From Silicimonas sp. (lineage in GTDB: Bacteria > Pseudomonadota > Alphaproteobacteria > Rhodobacterales > Rhodobacteraceae), in NCBI GenBank assembly GCA_022820365.1, contig JAJEFO010000122.1:62001-126000 (forward strand): DNA of 64,000 nucleotides, read 5' to 3'. Below the pieces are notes generated by a model. That model ran no database searches and was not told the origin of the DNA. It was given only the letters and a program-made list of their open reading frames with translations. Of this stretch, positions 9,487 through 18,678 are shown piece by piece; the first letter of the stretch is position 1, and every line of letters begins with the position of its first letter. The translations under genes and the position numbers were made by a program.

Positions 9487-10125
9487 TTGACCGCAAGCCT
9501 CGGCGAATGGGCGGAACTGCCCTTCTTCACGGACGACTGGCCTCAAGTTGCCGCGGCCATTACGGCCGATTCGCGCCGGATCCTGCCGCCGGCAGAAATT
9601 CGATTTGCCGCACTTGAGCGGTGCCAGCCGACCGCCACTCGTGCGGTCATACTCGGCCAGGATCCGTATCCGACGCCCGGACATGCCAACGGGCTGGCGT
9701 TCTCGGTGACCGCCGGAACGGCCCTTCCAAAGTCACTCAGGAACATCTTCCGCGAGCTTGACAACGATATCGGACGCTCCCCCGCAACGGGCGATCTTGC
9801 CGGCTGGGCGGATGCGGGCGTACTGCTCCTCAACACCGCACTTACGGTTCCGGAGGGAGATGCAGGCGGGCATCTGCATCTGGGTTGGGATGCGCTTGCC
9901 GCCCAGGTGCTTCAACGACTTTCCGGTTCTCCGCGGGCATTCATCCTTTGGGGAAAGCACGCGGAAGGATACGCGGAACACATCAAGGGCCGTCACCATC
10001 TGATCCTCAAGTCGGCCCATCCCTCTCCTCTTTCCGCCAATCGAGGGTTCTTCGGGTCGCGTCCATTCAGCCGCGTCAATTCCTGGCTGGAAGAGCATGG
10101 ACATGCACCGATTCCATGGGCTTGA
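9487..10125 (+). CDS. ung: Uracil-DNA glycosylase, family 1
   Basis: The 212-residue protein removes uracil from DNA as the first step of base excision repair. The catalytic Asp59 is in LGQDPYPTPGHANGLAFSV and His178 in HPSPLSANRGFFG; VLLLNTALTV and FILWGKHA also match family 1. One oddity is DPYP at residues 59-62, where nearly all family members have DPYH. The only plausible start is the TTG at 9487, because the frame runs back without ATG or GTG to the trpD stop, and no strong ribosome site precedes it. Insertion of a repair gene between trpD and trpC is unusual; co-transcription with the tryptophan genes is likely from the spacing. Confidence 0.88.
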   Translation: MTASLGEWAELPFFTDDWPQVAAAITADSRRILPPAEIRFAALERCQPTATRAVILGQDPYPTPGHANGLAFSVTAGTALPKSLRNIFRELDNDIGRSPATGDLAGWADAGVLLLNTALTVPEGDAGGHLHLGWDALAAQVLQRLSGSPRAFILWGKHAEGYAEHIKGRHHLILKSAHPSPLSANRGFFGSRPFSRVNSWLEEHGHAPIPWA

Positions 10126-10285
10126 GGCCAACTGACCGGCAGAAGCCGCAGGAACGCCCCAATCCATGACCTCGTTCGGACAGGTACAGTCCGGACTCGC
10201 CGTCACAGGATCCCCGAAGTTCCGACGAGGGCAAGTGGCGGAGCATCGGCTTTCCAAGAAGCCGCCAAAAGGATATCCGAATGCC

Positions 10286-11101
10286 ATGAAGAACGTGCTC
10301 GACAGGATCAAGGCCTACAAGCTTGAGGAAGTGGCTGCCGCCAAGGCGCGTCTGCCCCTGCATGACCTTGAAGCAGCCGCACGAGAAGCTCCAGCGCCGC
10401 GCGGCTTTGCTTCTGCGCTCATGGACGTGTCAGGGACCGGCTACGGTCTCATTGCCGAAATAAAGAAGGCAAGCCCGTCACGAGGGCTCATCCGGGCAGA
10501 CTTCGATCCGGCGAGGCTTGCATGCGCCTACGAGGCGGGCGGAGCAACCTGCCTTTCCGTGCTGACCGATGCTCCGTCGTTCCAGGGTGCACCAGAATTT
10601 CTGGGCGAGGCGCGCGCGGCTAGCGGACTGCCCTGCCTGCGCAAGGATTTCCTCTACGACACGTACCAGGTGGCCGAGGCCCGGACGTGGGGCGCCGATT
10701 GCATCCTGATCATCATGGCCAGCGTTTCCGATGCGCAGGCACGGGAACTCGAGGACTGCGCGATCAACACTTGGAACATGGACGTCCTGATCGAGGTCCA
10801 CGACGAGCACGAACTCGAGCGCGCCATCGACCTTGCGTCTCCCCTCCTCGGTATCAACAACCGCGACCTGAAGTCCTTCGAGACGGATCTTGCGACCACC
10901 GAACGGCTCGCGAGACGCGTCCCAACCGACCGGCACATCGTCGCCGAAAGCGGGATTTCCACGCCGAACGACCTCGCCCGTCTCGCGCAATCGGGCGCAC
11001 GCAGTTTCCTTGTTGGCGAAAGCCTGATGCGCGAGAATGACGTGACCGTCGCCACCAAGGCCCTTCTCGCCATGCCGATCCCGGCCGCAGGAGCCGCATG
11101 A
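10286..11101 (+). CDS. trpC: Indole-3-glycerol phosphate synthase
   Basis: A 271-residue single-domain TIM barrel that closes the indole ring in tryptophan synthesis. Key stretches are [11 protein letters not shown] with catalytic Lys60, [23 protein letters not shown] and AESGIS, all diagnostic. The ATG at 10286 gives the usual family length; a longer in-frame ATG at 10166 would add about 40 unrelated residues and was rejected. AAAGGAT lies about a dozen bases upstream. It overlaps moaC by four bases, the trpC-moaC-moeA order common in Rhodobacterales. Confidence 0.95.
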   Translation: MKNVLDRIKAYKLEEVAAAKARLPLHDLEAAAREAPAPRGFASALMDVSGTGYGLIAEIKKASPSRGLIRADFDPARLACAYEAGGATCLSVLTDAPSFQGAPEFLGEARAASGLPCLRKDFLYDTYQVAEARTWGADCILIIMASVSDAQARELEDCAINTWNMDVLIEVHDEHELERAIDLASPLLGINNRDLKSFETDLATTERLARRVPTDRHIVAESGISTPNDLARLAQSGARSFLVGESLMRENDVTVATKALLAMPIPAAGAA

Positions 11102-11580
11102 TGCCTAAACTGACTCATTTCGACAGCAAAGGCGACGCGCACATGGTCGATGTTTCCGAGAAGCCTGCGACCGACAGGATTGCGGTGGCGGAGGGGTTTG
11201 TCCGCATGTCGGAAGAGACCCTCGCTGTGATCGCCGAGGGTCGTGCGGGCAAGGGAGACGTACTGTCCGTTGCGCGAATCGCCGGCATCATTGCCGCGAA
11301 GAAGACTTCGGACCTGATTCCCCTTTGCCACCCATTGCAGCTCACCAAGGTCGAGATAGATTTTGCCGTGTTGCCCGACCTTCCTGGTGTCCGCGTTGAG
11401 GCGAAGGTCAAGTCTTCGGGCCAGACCGGCGTCGAAATGGAAGCCCTGACCGCAGTTGCGACGGCCTGCCTCACGGTCTATGACATGGTGAAGGCCGTGG
11501 AGAAGTCCATGGTGATCGAGAACATCCGCCTTGCTCTCAAGGACGGCGGAAAGTCGGGCCGGTACGAGGCACCCCCGTGA
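11098..11580 (+). CDS. moaC: Cyclic pyranopterin monophosphate synthase
   Basis: A 160-residue hexameric enzyme that converts 3',8-cyclo-GTP to cyclic pyranopterin monophosphate in molybdenum cofactor synthesis. The conserved [15 protein letters not shown] and the [20 protein letters not shown] stretch with its acidic and Asp active-site residues identify it firmly. It starts inside the trpC stop (ATGATG) and its own stop overlaps the moeA GTG start, so trpC, moaC and moeA form one coupled transcript. Confidence 0.96.
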   Translation: MMPKLTHFDSKGDAHMVDVSEKPATDRIAVAEGFVRMSEETLAVIAEGRAGKGDVLSVARIAGIIAAKKTSDLIPLCHPLQLTKVEIDFAVLPDLPGVRVEAKVKSSGQTGVEMEALTAVATACLTVYDMVKAVEKSMVIENIRLALKDGGKSGRYEAPP

Positions 11581-12737
11581 TTTCGGTCGACGAGGCGCAC
11601 GGCCACATCTTCGAGCTTGCGACTCCATTGGGCACGGAAACGGTTCCGTTGCGCGCCGCATCCGGACGGGTCCTTGCAGAGCCCCTTCTTGCGACTCGCA
11701 GCCAACCGCCCTTTCGTGCCTCCGTCATGGACGGCTACGCGGTCGCTGGAGAAGCGGAGACCTATTCGGTGGTTGGCGAGTCCGCGGCCGGACGAGGTTT
11801 CGAAGGCGCGATCGGGCCGGAAGATGCCGTGCGCATCTTCACGGGTGCGCCGGTCCCGGAAAATGCCACGCGCGTGATCATCCAGGAGGACGTGGCTCGC
11901 GAGGGCGAGCGAATTCGCGTTGCGGATGGGGCAGATCAGGAACCGTATATTCGCGAGGTCGGCGCAGACTTTGCGGCAGGGTTCCGAATCGACTCGCCGC
12001 GCCGGATGCTGCCTGCGGACATTGCGCTTGCTGCATCAATGAACGTGCCCGAGATCGTGGTCGCCCGCCGGCCGCAAGTTGCGCTGATCGCCACGGGCGA
12101 CGAACTTGTCGTGCCCGGAGAATCCCCACGTCCGGACCAGATCATCGCTTCGAACGCATTCGGGCTCTCGGCCATCGTCGAGTCGGAGGGGGGCATCGCC
12201 CGCATGCTGCCGATCTGCGCCGACACTGCTCGCTCCCTCGAAGCCGCCTTTGACATGGCAGGAGATGCGGACCTGATCGTCACGATCGGAGGCGCGTCCG
12301 TCGGAGACCATGATCTCGTTGCAAGTGCTGCGCACCGGATGGGCTTGGAACGCGTCTTCCACAAAGTCTCGATTCGCCCCGGGAAGCCTATGATGGCTGG
12401 CCGACTCAACGGTACTCCGATGGTGGGCTTGCCAGGCAACCCGGTCTCCTCGATCGTTTGCGGTCACGTCTTCCTCAGGCCCATGCTGCGGGCAATGCAA
12501 GGGCTTGAGGCACGACCTCTCGCGCAGCGCATGGCGCGACTGTCCGCTTCGGTCGGTGCCAACGGCCCGCGCGAACACTACATGCGGGCCAAGGTCAATG
12601 ACGATCTGATCGCGCCGGCGAAGCGTCAAGACAGCTCACTTCTGTCAGTACTTTCCGGTGCCAACGCCTTGATCGTTCGTCCGCCGAGAGCACCGGCTCT
12701 TGATGCTGGTGATGCGGTTTCGTTCATAGAATTCTGA
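11577..12737 (+). CDS. moeA: Molybdopterin molybdenumtransferase
   Basis: A 386-residue MoeA that inserts molybdenum into adenylylated molybdopterin. Domains in order: an N-terminal domain with SVMDGYAV (the conserved MDGYA), a catalytic MogA-like domain with IATGDELV and [18 protein letters not shown] and GLPGNPVSS, and a C-terminal beta domain. Start is GTG at 11577, overlapping the moaC stop by 4 bases. Length is typical. It is followed at 70 bases by the exonuclease gene. Confidence 0.95.
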   Translation: MISVDEAHGHIFELATPLGTETVPLRAASGRVLAEPLLATRSQPPFRASVMDGYAVAGEAETYSVVGESAAGRGFEGAIGPEDAVRIFTGAPVPENATRVIIQEDVAREGERIRVADGADQEPYIREVGADFAAGFRIDSPRRMLPADIALAASMNVPEIVVARRPQVALIATGDELVVPGESPRPDQIIASNAFGLSAIVESEGGIARMLPICADTARSLEAAFDMAGDADLIVTIGGASVGDHDLVASAAHRMGLERVFHKVSIRPGKPMMAGRLNGTPMVGLPGNPVSSIVCGHVFLRPMLRAMQGLEARPLAQRMARLSASVGANGPREHYMRAKVNDDLIAPAKRQDSSLLSVLSGANALIVRPPRAPALDAGDAVSFIEF

Positions 12738-12807
12738 CTACTTGCCGTTCAAGTCACAACCAAGCGGAGGTGACGGCTACCCGGAATGGTGCTACCGCTC
12801 GTGGCGC

Positions 12808-13293
12808 ATGACAAATTTCGCAGCAATCGATTTCGAAACGGCAGACTACCACTCCGACAGCGCTTGCTCAGTCGGCGTTGTGCATGTCACGGGCAATCGC
12901 ATTGTAGAACGGTACCATCGGCTCATTCGACCGCCGAGAAGAAAGTTCGTTTTCACGTACATCCATGGCCTGACTTGGAACGATGTCCGTGACAGCCCGT
13001 CCTTTGGCGAACTTTGGCCCGAGCTGCAGCACCTGCTGGACAGGGCGGACTTCCTGGTCGCGCACAACGCGTCATTTGATTCCCGCGTGCTGGGCGCGTG
13101 CTGCAAGCGTGCAGGCATCCGTCCACCCCGATACAAGTTTCGCTGCACGGTCAGCATGGCACGCAACATGTGGAAACTGCGGTCGGCAAAGCTCCCGGTC
13201 GTCTGTCAGCACCTTGGAATTGCGCTGAAGCATCATGATGCGCTCAGTGACGCAGAAGCATGCGCGAAAATTGCAATGAGGGCACTCGCATAA
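12808..13293 (+). CDS. DnaQ-fold 3'-5' exonuclease (DEDD superfamily)
   Basis: A 161-residue protein with the three exonuclease motifs of the DnaQ/RNase T group: ExoI FAAIDFETADYH with the DxE pair, ExoII FLVAHNASFDSRVLG, and ExoIII HDALSDAEACAKI with the HxxxxD arrangement. It resembles the stand-alone epsilon-like exonucleases rather than full-length DnaQ, which carries a C-terminal polymerase-binding tail. The ATG at 12808 starts directly before the first beta strand; an upstream TTG frame adds an unrelated leader. It sits between moeA and the SOS regulator lexA; a role in DNA repair or RNA processing is inference. Confidence 0.85.
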   Translation: MTNFAAIDFETADYHSDSACSVGVVHVTGNRIVERYHRLIRPPRRKFVFTYIHGLTWNDVRDSPSFGELWPELQHLLDRADFLVAHNASFDSRVLGACCKRAGIRPPRYKFRCTVSMARNMWKLRSAKLPVVCQHLGIALKHHDALSDAEACAKIAMRALA

Positions 13294-13450
13294 TCTTCGC
13301 GACGCAACTCAAAACCCGTTGCGTTGAGAAGGTGCACCAAGATCTCAGCATGCGAGCACGAAAGGGACCCCTTCTCTTTCTTCTCCATTTCACGTTGGCA
13401 CATATCATGAACAAATCTGACTTGCGAACTGGGCCAAAGAAGCGCAAAGC

Positions 13451-13479
13451 TTGACACAAAAAGCGAACACGGATAGAAC
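13451..13479 (+). promoter_or_regulatory. lexA promoter with overlapping SOS box (GAAC-N7-GAAC)
   Basis: A -35 element TTGACA at 13451-13456 and a -10-like TAGAAC at 13474-13479 are 17 bases apart. A direct repeat GAAC (13465-13468), seven bases, GAAC (13476-13479) lies in the spacer and over the -10. This matches the known alphaproteobacterial LexA target, so LexA would repress its own gene by blocking polymerase. The site is 53 bases before the lexA ATG. Confidence 0.85.
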
Positions 13480-13531
13480 ATCGGCGAACGCAGCCGAATG
13501 GCTGTCAAATCGAGTAGAGGAGACGAAGCAA

Positions 13532-14224
13532 ATGCTTACCCGCAAGCAACTTGAACTGCTCAGGTTCATACGTGATCGAATAAAGCACGAGGGAGTTCCT
13601 CCATCCTTCGAGGAGATGAAGGACGAGCTCAGTCTGAAGTCGAAATCCGGAGTCCACAGGTTAATCACGGCCTTGGAAGAACGCGGCTTCATCCACCGCA
13701 TGCCGCACCGGGCGCGTGCGCTCGAGATCGTGAAACTTCCCGAAGCCCTGGAAAGAGAAACAGGATTTGAGCCGCAAGTGATCCAAGGCGACAAGAAGGG
13801 CACCGCTGCTTCTCCCGCCGACGCTGCCGACGCAGGAAGGCATGCAATGGAGGTGCCGGTCATGGGCCGGATCGCCGCGGGTGTGCCGATCGAGGCGATC
13901 AGCGAGGTCAGCCACAATGTGGCAGTGCCCGACCAAATGATGGGCCGGGGTCGGCATTACGCGCTTGAAGTGATGGGCGATTCCATGATCGATGTCGGCA
14001 TCAACGAAGGCGACGTCGTTGTCATTCGGGAATCCAGCACGGCGGATAACGGCGACATCGTGGTTGCCTTGGTCGATGATCATGAGGCCACGCTTAAGCG
14101 GTTCCGCAAGTCCGGCGACACGATTGCACTGGAGGCTGCAAACCCGTCCTACGAGACCCGGCTGCTCCGCGACGACCAGGTCAAGGTACAAGGACGCCTC
14201 GTTGGTCTGATGCGCAGCTATTGA
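13532..14224 (+). CDS. lexA: LexA SOS repressor / self-cleaving protease
   Basis: A 230-residue repressor of the SOS regulon. The N-terminal winged HTH begins [13 protein letters not shown] and includes [20 protein letters not shown]; the C-terminal S24 peptidase domain has the cleavage bond Ala116-Gly117 in GRIAAGVPI, nucleophile Ser151 in [10 protein letters not shown] and general base Lys189 in EATLKRF. ATG 13532 is right because GGAGA lies just before it and the promoter with SOS box ends at 13479; the longer in-frame TTG falls on the -35 box. Autoregulation is expected from that box. Confidence 0.97.
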   Translation: MLTRKQLELLRFIRDRIKHEGVPPSFEEMKDELSLKSKSGVHRLITALEERGFIHRMPHRARALEIVKLPEALERETGFEPQVIQGDKKGTAASPADAADAGRHAMEVPVMGRIAAGVPIEAISEVSHNVAVPDQMMGRGRHYALEVMGDSMIDVGINEGDVVVIRESSTADNGDIVVALVDDHEATLKRFRKSGDTIALEAANPSYETRLLRDDQVKVQGRLVGLMRSY

Positions 14225-14230
14225 GCCTGT

Positions 14231-14277
14231 CCGGGCGGTCGCATTCCTTGGACATAGTCCAATGCGTGACTGCCCGG
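14231..14277. terminator. Long imperfect stem-loop after lexA
   Basis: Seven bases after the lexA stop, CCGGGC (14231-14236) pairs with GCCCGG (14272-14277), GTC and GCA inside pair with GAC and TGC, and TTGGAC (14248-14253) pairs with GTCCAA (14257-14262) around an ATA loop. There is no T run, so it may be a factor-assisted terminator, an mRNA 3' stabiliser or a repeat element. The remaining 290 bases up to gltX hold no gene; a comEC gene, often found here in Rhodobacterales, is absent. Confidence 0.55.
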
Positions 14278-14568
14278 TACACGGTACAAAAATCACGACT
14301 TCGTTGCGCTCCTGCGTTTCTTCCAAGCGCCATCGCTACATCAGGCGCGCTCAATTTTGGCTCTACCCACCACGCGCTTGCTTGGCTGGTACAGCCATTT
14401 CGGCTTCGGGCGTTTGGGTTCCTGTAAGGCTTGCGCGGGCCGCTCCGATTCATTGTTGCGGTATCGGCCTTGTCCACAGCTCGGGCCCGCCCTTGTCACC
14501 CAATGGCGCATTGAATACACGCCAAGCCGACCCGTCCGTCCGTTGAAACTTACAAGGGCCTTCCGCCG

Positions 14569-15975
14569 ATGACCGATTTGCCTGTTGTCACCCGCTTCGC
14601 GCCATCGCCCACCGGAAACCTGCATATCGGGGGCGCTCGAACTGCATTGTTCAATTGGCTCTATGCACGCCATGCAGGCGGATCCTTCCGGCTTCGCATC
14701 GAGGACACAGATCGCGCACGCTCGACACCCGAAGCGACGGAAGCCATTTTCGCCGGACTCAATTGGCTCGGCATTGACTGGGACGGAGACGCAGTCAGCC
14801 AGTTCGAACGCGCAGGTCGTCACGCGGAAGTGGCGCACGAAATGCTCGCCAGAGGTTCGGCCTACAAGTGCTTTCTGAGCCAGGAAGAAGCCACCGCACT
14901 ACGTGACCAAGCACAAAAGAAAGGCGACTCTCCCGCCTTCCGTTCTCCATGGCGGGAAGCTCCGGAAAACGATCACCCGGATGCGCCATACGCAATCCGA
15001 ATAAGGGCCCCCAACGATGGCGTGACAAGAATTCAAGACAGGGTTCAGGGCGTTGTCACGATCCGGAACGAACAGCTCGACGACATGATCGTGCTCCGGT
15101 CCGACGGAACGCCTGTCTACATGCTGGCCGTCGTCGTCGATGATCACGACATGGGCGTCACCCACGTCATCCGAGGCGACGACCACCTGAACAACGCGGC
15201 CCGGCAAATGCTCGTCTACAGTGCCATGGGATGGGAACCTCCGGTCTGGGCTCACGTGCCGCTGATCCATGGAGAAGACGGCAAGAAGCTCTCCAAGCGC
15301 CACGGCGCACTCGGCGTCCAGAATTGGGCGGCCATGGGCTATCCCGCCGCAAGCATGCGGAACTATCTCCTGCGCCTCGGATGGAGTCACGGAGACGACG
15401 AGATCTTCACAATGGAAGAGGCAAAGGCGTGGTTTGACCTGACTGGACTCAAGAAGTCGCCCGCGCGCCTCGACACCAAGAAACTCGAGTACATTTCGGG
15501 CAAGCACATCGCCGAAATGTCCTCCGATGCCGAACTTGTGAATGGAATTCAGGAATACCTTGCGTTCTCGGGCAAGGACGTCCTGACCGTTTCGCAGAAG
15601 TCGGAAGTCAAACGTGCCATGTATTGCCTGAAAGGCAGAGCAAAGACGTTTCCCGAACTGCTTGAAATGGCTCGCTTTGTCTTGACTTCCCGACCAATTG
15701 TCCCGGATGCCGCACTCGTCGGCGAGCTGGATGCGACATGCAATCGCACATTGCCAGAATTGACGCCGCACCTGCAAATTGCTAACTGGGAGCGCGGCAC
15801 GTTGGAGAGCATCGTGCGGGAGTTCGCCGAGGCAAAGGGCATCAAGCTCGGCAAGCTCGCCGGCACCATCCGGATTGCATTGGCCGGACAAAATGTTTCT
15901 CCCAGCATATTCGACATGATGCTGGTGCTTGGACGTGGCGAATCCATGCTCAGGCTGGCAGATGCTTCAACCTGA
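14569..15975 (+). CDS. gltX: Glutamyl-tRNA synthetase
   Basis: A class-I aminoacyl-tRNA synthetase of 468 residues that charges tRNA-Glu. The HIGH-type signature is [20 protein letters not shown] (residues 11-30) and the KMSKS equivalent is KKLSKRHGA near residue 240. [12 protein letters not shown] and the C-terminal anticodon-binding helical part are present. Length is normal for the bacterial enzyme. Genomes with two GltX-type proteins may use one for tRNA-Gln; this cannot be judged here. It is followed by gltA 61 bases later, the usual Rhodobacterales order. Confidence 0.96.
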   Translation: MTDLPVVTRFAPSPTGNLHIGGARTALFNWLYARHAGGSFRLRIEDTDRARSTPEATEAIFAGLNWLGIDWDGDAVSQFERAGRHAEVAHEMLARGSAYKCFLSQEEATALRDQAQKKGDSPAFRSPWREAPENDHPDAPYAIRIRAPNDGVTRIQDRVQGVVTIRNEQLDDMIVLRSDGTPVYMLAVVVDDHDMGVTHVIRGDDHLNNAARQMLVYSAMGWEPPVWAHVPLIHGEDGKKLSKRHGALGVQNWAAMGYPAASMRNYLLRLGWSHGDDEIFTMEEAKAWFDLTGLKKSPARLDTKKLEYISGKHIAEMSSDAELVNGIQEYLAFSGKDVLTVSQKSEVKRAMYCLKGRAKTFPELLEMARFVLTSRPIVPDAALVGELDATCNRTLPELTPHLQIANWERGTLESIVREFAEAKGIKLGKLAGTIRIALAGQNVSPSIFDMMLVLGRGESMLRLADAST

Positions 15976-16036
15976 CCGTTGGCGTTCGACAGGAGTGAAG
16001 CGCCTGATCGAGAATGAAACAAAGGGTATGTGGGAC

Positions 16037-17332
16037 ATGAAAGAATCTTCGAAGTCAGCCAGCCTGAGCATCAACGGCGATGAATTTGAGCTTCCGATGT
16101 TCTCGCCATCCTGCGGCCCGGACGTAGTCGACATTCGCAGGCTGTACAGTGACGCCGGTGTCTTCACCTACGATCCCGGCTTCACTTCGACTGCATCATG
16201 TAACTCCACGATAACGTTCATCGACGGCGACGAAGGCATTTTGCTGCACCGCGGCTATCCGATCGACCAGCTTGCGGAAAAGTCGCATTTCCTTGAAGTC
16301 AGCTACCTGCTTCTCTACGGCGAACTGCCATCGGCTGATCAGCTTGAAGACTTTGAATGCCGCGTGACCGCCCACACCATGCTGCATGAGCAGATGGTCA
16401 ACTTCTTCAGTGGATTTCGCCGTGACGCCCATCCAATGGCGATCATGGTCGGCGTGGTTGGTGCAATGTCCGCATTCTATCACGACTCGACGGATGTCAC
16501 CGACCCTTGGCAACGCGAAGTTGCCTCCATTCGGCTAGTGGCGAAGATGCCGACGATCGCGGCTTGGGCCTTCAAGTACCACATCGGACAACCTTTCGTT
16601 TATCCCCGGAATGATCTGGATTACGCCGCGAACTTCCTTCGCATGTGCTTCAGCGTTCCCGCTGAAGAATACGTGGTGAACCCGATCTTCAGCCGGGCAA
16701 TGGACCGTATCCTGACACTCCACGCAGATCACGAGCAGAATGCGTCTACTTCGACCGTGCGGCTGGCATCCTCTTCCGGTGCCAATCCGTTCGCCTGCAT
16801 TGCCGCCGGCATCGCCTGTCTATGGGGTCCGGCACACGGTGGCGCCAACCAGGCGTGCCTCGAAATGCTGCGCGAAATCGGGTCGGTTGACCGCATCCCG
16901 GAATTCATTGATCGCGCCAAGGACAAGGATGATCCGTTCCGCCTGATGGGCTTCGGTCACCGGGTCTACAAGAACTTCGACCCGCGCGCGCGGGTCATGA
17001 AGCAGTCTGCTGACGAGGTGCTGGGTCTGCTTGGCATCGAGAACAACCCGACCCTTCAGGTCGCTATGGAACTTGAGAAACTTGCCCTTGAAGACCCGTA
17101 CTTCAAGGAACGGAGACTCTATCCAAATGTCGACTTCTATTCCGGCATCATCCTGGATGCGCTGGGTTTCCCAACCTCGATGTTCACGCCGATCTTCGCG
17201 CTGGCACGCACGGTAGGCTGGATCAGCCAGTGGAAAGAGATGATTGCCGACTCGCAGATGAAGATCGGACGTCCGAGACAGCTCTATGTCGGCGCCGGCA
17301 TGCGCGACTACGTGGACGTGGAGAGCCGCTGA
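16037..17332 (+). CDS. gltA: Citrate synthase, type II
   Basis: The 431-residue enzyme condenses acetyl-CoA and oxaloacetate at the entry of the TCA cycle. Catalytic residues are His267 in [11 protein letters not shown], His308 in [15 protein letters not shown] and Asp366 in PNVDFYSG, matching the Gram-negative hexameric type with its N-terminal beta domain ([10 protein letters not shown] onward). ATG 16037 was preferred over 16028 because AAAGGG is 10 bases upstream of it; the longest frame overlaps gltX and is unlikely. It converges on the hydratase gene with only 21 bases between the stops. Confidence 0.96.
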   Translation: MKESSKSASLSINGDEFELPMFSPSCGPDVVDIRRLYSDAGVFTYDPGFTSTASCNSTITFIDGDEGILLHRGYPIDQLAEKSHFLEVSYLLLYGELPSADQLEDFECRVTAHTMLHEQMVNFFSGFRRDAHPMAIMVGVVGAMSAFYHDSTDVTDPWQREVASIRLVAKMPTIAAWAFKYHIGQPFVYPRNDLDYAANFLRMCFSVPAEEYVVNPIFSRAMDRILTLHADHEQNASTSTVRLASSSGANPFACIAAGIACLWGPAHGGANQACLEMLREIGSVDRIPEFIDRAKDKDDPFRLMGFGHRVYKNFDPRARVMKQSADEVLGLLGIENNPTLQVAMELEKLALEDPYFKERRLYPNVDFYSGIILDALGFPTSMFTPIFALARTVGWISQWKEMIADSQMKIGRPRQLYVGAGMRDYVDVESR

Positions 17333-17353
17333 ACATTGAACGCACTGCGCGGA

Positions 17354-18133
17354 TCAGCGGCCTTCGAATTCTGCAGATCGGCCTTCGAGGAACGCCATCA
17401 CGCCTTCGCGGAAGTCCCTGGTCTTGCCGCAGCGCCCCTGCAACCTGGCTTCAAGGATCAATTGTTCCTCAAGCGAATTCTCGTACGTTGCCCGGATCGC
17501 TTCCTTGGCGTGCCGGTAAGCCTCGGTCGGTCCCGATGCCAGTTGCGCCGCCCGCTCTCGCCAATGTGCCTCGAATTCGTCGTTCGGTATCGCTTCCCAG
17601 ATCATGCCCCATTCCGCAGCCTGGCGCGCCGGCACCGGTTCGGCAAAGAGCGCCGACCCCATGGCGCGGGCAAATCCGACCTGACGCGGCAACCAATAGG
17701 TCCCTCCTGCGTCGGGGATCAGGCCGATCCGGGCAAATGCCTGCAGGAACACCGCACTCTCGGAAGCAATCACGATGTCGGATGCCAGCGCGAGATTTGC
17801 TCCCGCACCGGCAGCGGCGCCGTTTACTGCCGATATCGTCGGCACCCTGCAATCGAAAATCGCACGCAAAAGAGGCATGTATTCGTCCCGGAGCGTCCGC
17901 TCGAGATTGGCGTTGGACACCGAATGTCGTGCATCCGTCAGATCCTGACCCGAGCAAAAGGCGTCTCCCGTCCCGGTCAGAACGATCACGCGCGCCGCGT
18001 CAGATGCCTCCTCTATGGCATACAGCAGCTCTGCGCGCATTTGGCTGTTGAGCGCATTCTTGACGTCGGGCCTGTCGAGCGTGATTTCCGCACAACCGTC
18101 GGCGTATGACAAGCGAATGGTCTGATACTCCAT
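17354..18133 (-). CDS. Enoyl-CoA hydratase/isomerase family protein, PaaG-like
   Basis: A 259-residue crotonase-fold enzyme. FCSGQDLTDA and NGAAAGAGANLALASDIVIAS form the oxyanion hole, and LIPDAGGTYWLPRQVG places an Asp where PaaG-type isomerases (2-(1,2-epoxy-1,2-dihydrophenyl)acetyl-CoA isomerase) have their catalytic acid rather than the Glu of classical hydratases. AGGAGG stands 8 bases before the ATG at 18133. It is downstream of ccmF-ccmH on the same strand, an arrangement common in the order, and no phenylacetate genes are near, so its physiological substrate is open. Confidence 0.88.
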   Translation of the reverse strand: MEYQTIRLSYADGCAEITLDRPDVKNALNSQMRAELLYAIEEASDAARVIVLTGTGDAFCSGQDLTDARHSVSNANLERTLRDEYMPLLRAIFDCRVPTISAVNGAAAGAGANLALASDIVIASESAVFLQAFARIGLIPDAGGTYWLPRQVGFARAMGSALFAEPVPARQAAEWGMIWEAIPNDEFEAHWRERAAQLASGPTEAYRHAKEAIRATYENSLEEQLILEARLQGRCGKTRDFREGVMAFLEGRSAEFEGR

Positions 18134-18231
18134 CGGAAGAACGCCTCCTTGGTGGATGCCTTCGACATAGGTGAACGGGCGCGTCGGCGAAAGTGGCAAC
18201 TGAAGATGCCGCCGCCGGCCTTCCGGGCAGC

Positions 18232-18678
18232 CTATTCGTCCATCAACTCCGCGAGACGCGCCTTTTCCACTGCCGTAAGTGCATCAGGCTTCGCGGACCG
18301 ACGACGACGCACCAGGAAGGTCCCGGCAGCGACAAGCCCCGCCAGCAACAGGATCGGAGCTGCGGCCCACAGCACGAGATTGATCCCGTCCCGCCGCGGG
18401 TTCAGGAGCACATATTCGCCGTAGCGCTCGACGACGAAGGCGACAACCTCTTCGTCACTTTCGCCGTTGGCTATTCGCTCCCGGACCAAAAGGCGCAAGT
18501 CGCGGGCAAGAGCCGCATCGGATTCGTCAATCGACTCATTCCTGCAGATCATGCAGCGGAGCCCTTTCGAAATCTCCCGTGCGCGGGACTCCAAGGCCGC
18601 ATCATCCAAGACCTCGTCGGGCTCGACCGCCCAAGCAGTCCCGGCAAGAAAAAGCAGAAGAACGGTACGAAAAATCAC
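18232..18678 (-). CDS. ccmH: Cytochrome c maturation protein CcmH
   Basis: A 148-residue thiol-disulfide protein of the system-I cytochrome c maturation machinery, which reduces or presents apocytochrome cysteines for haem ligation. It has a signal peptide (VIFRTVLLLFLAGTAWA), the LRCMICRNESIDES motif with the redox pair Cys42 and Cys45, and a C-terminal membrane anchor (LVLWAAAPILLLAGLVAAG). The GTG start overlaps the ccmF stop as GTGA. A longer frame that runs back through ccmF is an artefact. No CcmI domain is fused. Confidence 0.93.
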   Translation of the reverse strand: MIFRTVLLLFLAGTAWAVEPDEVLDDAALESRAREISKGLRCMICRNESIDESDAALARDLRLLVRERIANGESDEEVVAFVVERYGEYVLLNPRRDGINLVLWAAAPILLLAGLVAAGTFLVRRRRSAKPDALTAVEKARLAELMDE

